From NCBI RefSeq assembly GCF_902806315.1, contig NZ_CADCWD010000033.1, forward strand, positions 1 to 64,000: 64,000 nucleotides of DNA, in the 5' to 3' direction. Each line of letters starts with the position of its first letter. Position 1 is the first letter of the stretch. Under the pieces are notes generated by a model, which did not search any database, had not been told where the DNA came from, and was given only the letters and a program-made list of their open reading frames with translations. The translations under genes were made by a program, and so were the position numbers. Positions 57,769 to 64,000 of the stretch are shown piece after piece. This DNA is from an uncultured Sphingosinicella sp. (GTDB lineage: Bacteria > Pseudomonadota > Alphaproteobacteria > Sphingomonadales > Sphingomonadaceae).

Positions 57769-57975
57769 TTGACTTTCGCGCGTGAAAAGGATGGCGAACG
57801 TCGGTCAAAATCCGATCAGCAAGCCGAGGCCGAGACCATCAACACATCTTATCCCAAACGGAAGAAGCGGGTCGACAGCCCTGAGCTGGGGAGCGCGCTC
57901 AAATCCGTCTATCAGCGCACCGTCGACGAGGATATTCCGCCGGATTTGCTCGATCTCCTCGGCAAGCTTGGATAA
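57769..57975 (+). CDS. nepR: Anti-sigma factor NepR
   Basis: 'LGSALKSVYQRTVDEDIPPDLLDLLGKLG' NepR helix pattern; divergent from phyR. Confidence 0.92.
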   Translation: MTFAREKDGERRSKSDQQAEAETINTSYPKRKKRVDSPELGSALKSVYQRTVDEDIPPDLLDLLGKLG

Positions 57976-58002
57976 AGCCGCGTCGCAAGACGTTCGGACC
58001 CA

Positions 58003-59571
58003 GTGAACAAAGAACAAGGCAGGCTTGCATTCAGGGGCGATCGGCGAATGCCGACCGGCCTCAAGATGCTTCTTTACCTCAGCCTGGGGTTGCTTCCGCT
58101 CGGGCTGATCGCGGTTCTGGCGTCGATCGAGAGCGCGCGGGAGAATCGGGCGGAGCATCTCGAGGAATTCCAGGCACGCGTGCAGCTCAAGGCGCAACGC
58201 ATCGAGAATGCGGTCGCCAGGAGCATGTTGATGCTGCGCGCCGCGAGCGCCGCGAGCGATCCCTCCGACAGTCCTGATCTTTGCAGCCGCACTCTTCAGC
58301 GCCTCAGTCGCGCCGAAGCTCTGCCGGGCCGCTATGCGCTCTATTCCGCCGGCACCTTGCGCTGCTCGACGCCGGGCTACAGCCCGCCGATGTACAGCGC
58401 GGTGCGCGGCGAGAGCACGCGGATCGAGCTCGCTCCGGGCGGGAACGCGCTCCGCTTCGTCGTGTTCGAAGAACGCGGCTGGATCGAGGGCAGCGGCGAA
58501 TTCACGCGTGAGGCGCTGGCCCGCTTGACCGACCTTCCCGGCGGCAGGACCAATTATGATCTGATCCTGTCCGGCGACGGCCGCAGCACCAAATTACGGA
58601 GCGGACTGCAACCCGGCGCGATGGATCGACCGGTCGACGTGAGCGCGTCCGCTTTGGGCGGGCGACTGCAGCTTCGGCTCCTGACCAGCGCGGCTCCGGT
58701 CAGCGCCGCCGAGCTCCTTATCATCCTCTTGCCCGTGATCATGTGGATCGCAGCCGCGGCGATCGGCTGGGTCATCCTCGACCGCCTAATCCTGAAGCCG
58801 CTCATGGGCATGCAGCGCGCGATTGCCGCTTATCAGCCGGGCGACCGGCATTTCGCTCTCCCGCAGCTCCGCTCGCCGGCGCGCGAGATCGGCGAGCTCG
58901 GCCTCGCCTTCACTCGAGTCACCCAGACAGTGGCAAGGCACGAGGCCGAGCTGGAGGCCGGGCTCGAGCGCCAGACCCGCCTGGTGCGCGAGGTTCACCA
59001 CCGGGTGAAGAACAACCTGCAGGTGGTCGCTTCCTTGCTTAACCTGCACGCCCGCGGTGCCACCAGCGAGGATGTCGCGGCCGCCTACGCCTCGATCCAG
59101 CGCCGGGTGGACGCGTTGTCAGTCGTGCACCGCAACCATTATGCGGAGCTTGAGGAAAATCGCGGGGTGGCGCTGAAATCCTTGATCTCCGAGCTTGGCG
59201 CCAACCTGCGCGCCAACGCGCCGAAGAATGCCGCCAGCATGCAGATCAAGCTCGACGTCGAGCCTTATTATGCGACGCAGGACGTGGCGGTGTCGGTGGC
59301 CTTCCTTGTCACCGAGGTGGTGGAGTTCGCGATGTTTTGCAGCGCGAAGACCGTCGCGATCGCATTGGAGGGAGTGGACCTCGCAACCGCGCGGCTTACG
59401 ATCGAGTCCGAAGCTCTTCGCGGCGAGGTCCGCTGCGACGAAAGGCTAGCCGAGCGGTTCGACCGGATCGTCACCGGACTGTCGCGGCAGCTCCGCTCCA
59501 GCCTCGACCGCGATTCCGAAACAGGGCGCTACGGGATCAACATCGCGGTCGTGGATAAGGGCGACAGGTAA
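58003..59571 (+). CDS. phyP: HisKA_2-type sensor protein with a degenerate ATPase domain (PhyP-like)
   Basis: Two TM segments, HAMP-like linker, 'REVHHRVKNNLQVVASLLNLHARGA' H-box; N-box region 'FLVTEVVEFAMFCSAK' lacks the usual Asn and no clear DxGxG box. Confidence 0.65.
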   Translation: MNKEQGRLAFRGDRRMPTGLKMLLYLSLGLLPLGLIAVLASIESARENRAEHLEEFQARVQLKAQRIENAVARSMLMLRAASAASDPSDSPDLCSRTLQRLSRAEALPGRYALYSAGTLRCSTPGYSPPMYSAVRGESTRIELAPGGNALRFVVFEERGWIEGSGEFTREALARLTDLPGGRTNYDLILSGDGRSTKLRSGLQPGAMDRPVDVSASALGGRLQLRLLTSAAPVSAAELLIILLPVIMWIAAAAIGWVILDRLILKPLMGMQRAIAAYQPGDRHFALPQLRSPAREIGELGLAFTRVTQTVARHEAELEAGLERQTRLVREVHHRVKNNLQVVASLLNLHARGATSEDVAAAYASIQRRVDALSVVHRNHYAELEENRGVALKSLISELGANLRANAPKNAASMQIKLDVEPYYATQDVAVSVAFLVTEVVEFAMFCSAKTVAIALEGVDLATARLTIESEALRGEVRCDERLAERFDRIVTGLSRQLRSSLDRDSETGRYGINIAVVDKGDR

Positions 59572-59575
59572 AGGT

Positions 59576-59602
59576 GCTCCCCTCCCGTAACGGGAGAGGA
59601 GC
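59576..59602. terminator. Hairpin between convergent genes, possible bidirectional terminator
   Basis: gctcccctcccg-taa-cgggagaggagc, 12-bp stem with one mismatch; weak T-run. Confidence 0.45.
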
Positions 59603-59610
59603 GTTCCGTT

Positions 59611-60093
59611 TCAGAAGGTCACTTCCTTGATCTTGCCCCCGTCGGGAGGCGATTGGGTCACGTTCGCCTTTAGCACCTTGGCGATATAGACGAGATTGCT
59701 GCTGGTTGAATCCCAGAGCTTGCCCTCTTCCGGCTCCACTGTGATCAGCGCCACGTCGGGGGCGTCCGGCCCTTCGGGAAGCCAAGCTTCCGCCCACATC
59801 GACCAAAGCTCGCGCAGCTTCGCCCTGTCCTGGCTCGTCCGTGCCGTTCCGGACACCGACACGTAGGTGTTCTTGTGCGCGTCGGAATAAGCAAGATTCA
59901 CAGGCGAGGACCCGCCGATCTCGCCAACCTTGGCGTCGATGCGCGTCACGAAATAAATCGCACCGTCGTCCGGCCGCGCGAGGCTTGCCATCGGGCGGCT
60001 GACCAGCCGTCCCTCTTCTTCCACTGTGAGCATCGCGATCCGCTGACTCGCGATCGCGGCCCAGATCTCCTTCACGTCATCGGGTGCGGTCAT
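59611..60093 (-). CDS. Pyridoxamine 5'-phosphate oxidase family (general-stress-protein-26-like)
   Basis: 'RIAMLTVEEEGRLVSRPMASLARPDDGAIYFVTRIDAKVGEIGGSSPVNLAYSDAHKNTYVSVSGTARTSQDRAKLRELWS'. Confidence 0.9.
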   Translation of the reverse strand: MTAPDDVKEIWAAIASQRIAMLTVEEEGRLVSRPMASLARPDDGAIYFVTRIDAKVGEIGGSSPVNLAYSDAHKNTYVSVSGTARTSQDRAKLRELWSMWAEAWLPEGPDAPDVALITVEPEEGKLWDSTSSNLVYIAKVLKANVTQSPPDGGKIKEVTF

Positions 60094-60265
60094 CTACATT
60101 CTCCTTGTCGTCCGAATAGGGTGGCTTGGCGACCTTCTCGTCCTGGACCTCCTTGAGTTCCTTGGCGCTTTCACCGAGTTCGGTCGCCACGTCGGTGTTG
60201 CGCCGCTCGTCCTGGTGCACTCCATCAATGTCGGAATGCGGCGTCGCCTGGGGCGGTTTGGCCAT
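60077..60265 (-). CDS. Small hydrophilic hypothetical protein
   Basis: MAKPPQATPHSDIDGVHQDERRNTDVATELGESAKELKEVQDEKVAKPPYSDDKENVDDRTR; overlaps the PNPOx-family gene start by 17 nt. Confidence 0.55.
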   Translation of the reverse strand: MAKPPQATPHSDIDGVHQDERRNTDVATELGESAKELKEVQDEKVAKPPYSDDKENVDDRTR

Positions 60266-60376
60266 AAGCTGCGTCTCCTCTGCCTCCCATAACCGGCAGG
60301 CCTGCCGCAGGTTGCGATATGCTCTTGGGCTTCCTCGAACTTTTTCAATCGCGATGGATTTTTTTGGAGCGCGCGC

Positions 60377-60401
60377 GGAACCCCTGCCCGGCTTCCTCGT
60401 T
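60377..60401 (+). promoter_or_regulatory. EcfG-type (GSR) promoter of the candidate sRNA
   Basis: GGAAC-CCCTGCCCGGCTTCCT-CGTT (N16). Confidence 0.75.
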
Positions 60402-60407
60402 CTGCTA

Positions 60408-60508
60408 TTCGGATAGTGACCTTTTGCCCCCCCGCTCTCGCTATCCAGAACATGAGCCCGGAAGCGCTAACCCTCCCCCCCGGTAGCGCTTCCGGGCTCA
60501 ACATTTTT
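60408..60508 (+). ncRNA. Candidate GsrN-like stress-induced small RNA
   Basis: Hairpin 1 ggatagtg(60411-60418)/cgctatcc(60439-60446) with C7 loop; hairpin 2 gagcccggaagcgcta(60454-60469)/tagcgcttccgggctc(60484-60499) with CCCTCCCCCCC loop; T5 run at 60504-60508. Confidence 0.65.
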
Positions 60509-60690
60509 CGGGGCATTTTCTTCCAGCTTTGATCGAAATCCTCGGCATGAGATCCTTGGACGCAGCCAGTGCTCCCCTGCGGCGTGCCGTGCGGAAGCGG
60601 CAACCCGGCAGGCAAATCGTTACGGCTTGGAACACTTACGGGCGCGCGGGCATTTACCATCTGCTCAACACAGTTTCGGGAGACACCAGT

Positions 60691-60819
60691 ATGATCCGTA
60701 AAGCCCTCAACATCGTCCTCATCACGGGCGCGATCACGACCCTGGTCGCATGCAACACCATGCGCGGCGCGGGCGAGGACGTTCAGTCCGCCGCGAACGC
60801 GGTCGACAACAAGACCTGA
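60691..60819 (+). CDS. Entericidin A/B family lipoprotein (too short for its own ORF-track entry)
   Basis: MIRKALNIVLITGAITTLVACNTMRGAGEDVQSAANAVDNKT*, lipobox LVAC, entericidin C-terminal pattern. Confidence 0.92.
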   Translation: MIRKALNIVLITGAITTLVACNTMRGAGEDVQSAANAVDNKT

Positions 60820-60850
60820 TCAAGAAGCGGAAGTTTCCGCGTTTCGGAAG

Positions 60851-60876
60851 GGCGTCACCTGCGGGTGGCGCCTTTT
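60851..60876 (+). terminator. Rho-independent terminator after the entericidin gene
   Basis: ggcgtcacc-tgcg-ggtggcgcc-tttt, 9-bp stem with one G-U. Confidence 0.8.
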
Positions 60877-60934
60877 CTTTTGCCGCCGGGCAGCATTCCC
60901 CCAAGCGATGACGCGGAGGTCGGACCGCACCCTA

Positions 60935-61019
60935 GCGTCACCCCGGACTCGACCGCGGGGTCTACCTGCCAAGGGACGATGAAAAGAAGGTGGATGCCGG
61001 ATCAAGTCCGGCATAACGC
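60935..61019. repeat. REP-like palindromic intergenic repeat pair
   Basis: gcgtcaccccggactcgaccgcggggtctacc ... ggtggatgccggatcaagtccggcataacg; two related GGACTTGATCC-type palindromes in inverted orientation. Confidence 0.65.
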
Positions 61020-61054
61020 GGTGAGTAAGCTTCCCCCGGCTCAGCGAAGCGGCG

Positions 61055-62632
61055 CTATTCCAGCTCCGCCATCCGCGTGCGGCCGACGCCAAGGCGCGCC
61101 ATTTGCGCGGCGTCCCGGTTGTAGGGATCGCGGCGGAAGGCGATGCCCTTCTCCGTCGGCGAGGCGGTCAGATAGGTGATGAACACCGGCACCGGCTGCG
61201 GCAGGTTCACCTGCTGCTCGGGCTTGTCGGTCTTGACCACCAGCGGCCGGCCAAACAGCCACTTGGCGAGCCGCTGGGCATCCTCGACCCGCACGCAGCC
61301 GGAGCTGAAGCGCCGCTCCTCCTTGGCGAACAGCTCGCGCTCGGGAGTGTCGTGCAGGTAGATGCCGAGATCGTTGGGCAGCATGAACTTCATCCTGCCC
61401 ATGGCATTGTCCTTGCCGGGCAGCTTCCGGATCGGCAACTCCTTGCGCCCCGACGCGACCGCGGCCCAGTCGACACTCTTGGGATCGAGCGGCTTGGCGT
61501 TCGGCGAAAAGTCCGAAAGCACCTCGAACCGGTTCGCGCGAACGAAGCTCGCTCCCTTCTTCAGGGCAGGTTCCGCCACCCGCTTGCGCGCAAGATCCGG
61601 CGGCAGGTTCCAATAGGGATTGACCGAAGCATAGCGGATAAAGCCCGCCATCATCGGCGTCTGCTCGCTGGGCTTGCCGACCACGACCTTCATCGAGTCC
61701 ACCACCCGGCCGTCCTCATACATCCAGAGGCGCGCGGACGCGGCATCGACCACGACGTGGCGCTGGCGGGGATCGGCAGGGAGCGAGCGGGCGCGTTCCA
61801 GGTTCAGCCGGATCACGTCCTCGCGGCTGCCGCCATCCTCGTTGAGGGCGGCAATGGTGCGGGGGCCGGCCACGCCGTCGCTGGGCAGGCCGTGCGCGGT
61901 CTGGAAGCCGCGAAGCGCGTTGGCGACGTCCGCATCATACTCGCCGGTCGGGTCGAGGCCGAGCCGCTGCTGGAGCGCGTGCACGCGCGCGCCGGTGGCA
62001 CCGAGCTTGAGCGGCGGCCCAGCCGGCACGTCGACACCGCCGCCTCCGCCCCTGTTATATTGATAATCGCCGAGACCGCGGCGGAGCTGCGCATAGATGG
62101 GATGCATCCAGCCGAGCCGCTGCACGTAGTTCTCGAGCGACGGCGCCGCCGCCGCGGCGTTGAGGGCGGCGATCGCCCCCGGGGCGCCCGGCGCAAGCTC
62201 CTTGTCGACATAGACCATGCCGATGTCGGTCGGTCGGCGCATATCGCGCACAAGCGCAACAAAGGCATCGGACAACAAAGCTTCGGCGCGAGCGAGCGCC
62301 CTTGTTGAGCCGCCCTGGGCGGAATCGAGCGCTTCCACCAGGCGGCGCGGACGATAGCGTTCCGGATCGAGGCCGTCCGCTTCGACCGACGCGATCAGCT
62401 CCACCAACGCTTCGGCAGCGGGCGAGACATGGCCGTCCTCGATCCAGAGCGGCCGGAAACCGCGGGATTTGTAGAATGCGCGAAGCTCGCGGCTGTCCGT
62501 CGCGGACTTGATCGCGCGCTCGACGGCCTGGCCGGACTGAGCGCGGGCCGTATCGACCGGCAATGGGGCGAAGAGGAGCCCGGCGGAGACGAGGCTTAGC
62601 AGGGCGTTCCTGCGTGCTGTGGAGAATGCCAT
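61055..62632 (-). CDS. L,D-transpeptidase, YcbB/LdtD-like
   Basis: 'LKLGATGARVHALQQRLGLDPTGEYDADVANALRGFQTAHGL' PG-binding domain; YkuD 'MGRMKFMLPNDLGIYLHDTPERELFAKEERRFSSGCVRVEDAQRLAKWLF'. Start MAFSTARRNALLSL at 62632. Confidence 0.93.
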   Translation of the reverse strand: MAFSTARRNALLSLVSAGLLFAPLPVDTARAQSGQAVERAIKSATDSRELRAFYKSRGFRPLWIEDGHVSPAAEALVELIASVEADGLDPERYRPRRLVEALDSAQGGSTRALARAEALLSDAFVALVRDMRRPTDIGMVYVDKELAPGAPGAIAALNAAAAAPSLENYVQRLGWMHPIYAQLRRGLGDYQYNRGGGGGVDVPAGPPLKLGATGARVHALQQRLGLDPTGEYDADVANALRGFQTAHGLPSDGVAGPRTIAALNEDGGSREDVIRLNLERARSLPADPRQRHVVVDAASARLWMYEDGRVVDSMKVVVGKPSEQTPMMAGFIRYASVNPYWNLPPDLARKRVAEPALKKGASFVRANRFEVLSDFSPNAKPLDPKSVDWAAVASGRKELPIRKLPGKDNAMGRMKFMLPNDLGIYLHDTPERELFAKEERRFSSGCVRVEDAQRLAKWLFGRPLVVKTDKPEQQVNLPQPVPVFITYLTASPTEKGIAFRRDPYNRDAAQMARLGVGRTRMAELE

Positions 62633-62793
62633 GATCAGCAACCGATCCGTGGATCGATGGCGCCGGACGCTGGAACAGCGAAAAACAGTCTGCTCACATT
62701 CAAACTCCCTGTACGCCTGCTCACGCGCCACCTTGCGGGCGCCACGCAGGCCCTATTTTTCCCGAAACTGAAGCCGGGCTCCATCGCCGAAAA

Positions 62794-62818
62794 AACGGCA
62801 CGCCTTTCAAAACGTTCC
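62794..62818 (-). promoter_or_regulatory. EcfG-type (GSR) promoter upstream of the L,D-transpeptidase gene
   Basis: Minus strand GGAAC-GTTTTGAAAGGCGTGC-CGTT (N16). Confidence 0.7.
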
Positions 62819-62852
62819 GGTTGCCGAACAGGCTTGCTCCCTCAAACCTCTA

Positions 62853-62873
62853 TGCGTGTCAGCCTGACACGCA
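62853..62873. promoter_or_regulatory. Perfect 10-1-10 palindrome, possible operator
   Basis: tgcgtgtcag-c-ctgacacgca. Confidence 0.4.
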
Positions 62874-62972
62874 CCTGAACACGAAGGTTGATGCGGAAGG
62901 TGAGACATTCACCTTGTTTTAATCATATTTTTGAATATTTATGCATGACATAGGTTAGTTGAGGCTATTCCA

Positions 62973-63161
62973 ATGAAGACGTTCGAGTGCTCGAAGGAAG
63001 CTCCCTGGGGTATCCACCTCTCGCTTCTCGGCGAGCACTGCCCGCGATGCGGGTGGGAAGCTCCACGGCCCAAGCCCCAGCAGCAAGCGGATCTGCCTGA
63101 GTTCGGCTGGATGCCGTTCGGCGCGATGCTCGCCGCCAGCTTGCCCGTCCTACCGCTCTGA
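62973..63161 (+). CDS. Small hypothetical protein with a CxxC (CPRCG) motif
   Basis: MKTFECSKEAPWGIHLSLLGEHCPRCGWEAPRPKPQQQADLPEFGWMPFGAMLAASLPVLPL; AT-rich upstream region. Confidence 0.5.
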   Translation: MKTFECSKEAPWGIHLSLLGEHCPRCGWEAPRPKPQQQADLPEFGWMPFGAMLAASLPVLPL

Positions 63162-63301
63162 AGCTTCCGGTCCGGCCCTGAAAAGCTCGATCGCCAGCCG
63201 GGCGCAGGCGAAAGGCGCGAGCGTTACCGCCAGAAGGACCACGAGCAGGATCAGCAGATTGCTCCAGCGCGGTCGCCGCGGCTCCCCATCCCTCGGCAGC
63301 T

Positions 63302-64000
63302 TCAGACCAGATCGTCGGGGATGAACCAATAAGGGCGTGCGAAACGGCGTGCCCGCCCAAGCTGATAGGGAAGCACAAAACCCTGCCGGTCGTGCGGCTC
63401 GGCGCTGCTGTTGAACCCCGCCACGTCGCGCCAGCCTTCGAGATTCATCTGCTCGGGCAAGGCGCCGCCGAACAGCTGCCACCAGAGCTTGCGGCGGAAT
63501 TCGGCGATGGCATCGCCCTCTTCCGCCCAGATGAAGCCGAGCTCCGTATCCCATTCGAAGCTGCGGCCGTTGATGTTCGCGGACGATAGCAGACAGACAT
63601 CGTCGTCCGCGATCAGCAGCTTGGAATGGATGTGGATGAGGCCGGAGCCGTAGGCGGTGCCGCGTGTTTCTTCGAACTTCTCCTCGTTCGGCTTGACGGG
63701 CTCCTGCTTGGCGAGGGTGAAAAGACCCACGCGGTTCGGTCCCGCCTTGCGAAGCAGTCGGCCGAGCGCACGAGCCTGGAGATGTTCGCCATGGCGGTGG
63801 GCGAGATTGTCGGTCTGCCCTTCGAACGCGATCTCCTCGGGCGCATTGGCCACCAGGATGATGACCTCCAGCTCAGGATGGAGCTTCAGCGCCGCTTCGA
63901 CCCAATCGGCCGCCTCTTTCGAGCGGAAGAATTGCGCTTCGATATAGAGCAGCCGCTTGGCCGAAGTGATGACGCTGCGATGCGCCGCCTTGAGTTCGCG
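63302..64000 (-). CDS. Phospholipase D-like/cardiolipin synthase-like protein (5' end outside the window)
   Basis: HKD motif 'IHSKLLIADDDVCLLSSANINGRSFEWDTELGFIW'; the frame stays open to 64000 (RELKAAHRSVITSAKRLLYIEAQFFRSKEAADWVEAALKLHPELEVIILVANAPEE). Confidence 0.88.
   Translation of the reverse strand, partial: RELKAAHRSVITSAKRLLYIEAQFFRSKEAADWVEAALKLHPELEVIILVANAPEEIAFEGQTDNLAHRHGEHLQARALGRLLRKAGPNRVGLFTLAKQEPVKPNEEKFEETRGTAYGSGLIHIHSKLLIADDDVCLLSSANINGRSFEWDTELGFIWAEEGDAIAEFRRKLWWQLFGGALPEQMNLEGWRDVAGFNSSAEPHDRQGFVLPYQLGRARRFARPYWFIPDDLV

Noticed and set aside
63150-63300. Small TM ORF (…WSNLLILLVVLLAVTLAPFACARLAIELFRAGPEASER) after the PLD-like gene
   Set aside because: Hydrophobic segment is plausible, but no in-frame start codon is visible near the PLD stop; left uncalled.

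Overview
Hand reading of a 64 kb GC-rich window. Gene content and order look like a sphingomonad (Alphaproteobacteria, Sphingomonadales) chromosome; this is inferred from protein content and no search was run. From left to right it contains: a polysaccharide locus (rmlB/C/A, EpsG/Wzy-like polymerase, two glycosyltransferases); housekeeping genes (msrA, Sua5/TsaC, acyl-CoA dehydrogenase, POT transporter plus two amidohydrolases, glmM, thiD, rnhB, panC, mipZ, pgmG, rpoN-lptB-lptA-lptC-rnd); a glycine-rich tandem cold-shock protein; a VapBC pair; a cisplatin-type ATP-dependent DNA ligase; rpmG; a DivK-like/KTSC fusion; the CcrM methyltransferase; folP; phoD; an ATP-grasp/flavin monooxygenase/TupA-like cluster; glnE; and the complete general stress response (GSR) locus ecfG - small TM ORF - phyR - nepR - phyP-like kinase. 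There is no phage, transposase, CRISPR, rRNA or tRNA that I can support. The main discovery candidates are: (1) a GsrN-like small RNA at ~60.4 kb, with a perfect GGAAC-N16-CGTT EcfG-type promoter, two C-rich-loop hairpins and a U-run; (2) a 45-aa single-TM ORF between phyR and ecfG, missing from the ORF track, behind another perfect EcfG-type promoter; (3) a third perfect EcfG-type promoter upstream of an L,D-transpeptidase; (4) a short leader ORF overlapping a terminator-like hairpin directly upstream of rpmG; (5) five GANTC sites, a 13-bp inverted repeat and paired TTAA boxes upstream of ccrM; (6) in-frame ThiD-VOC and DivK-KTSC fusions; (7) a class-A-like serine hydrolase with Gln at the expected catalytic Glu166 position.
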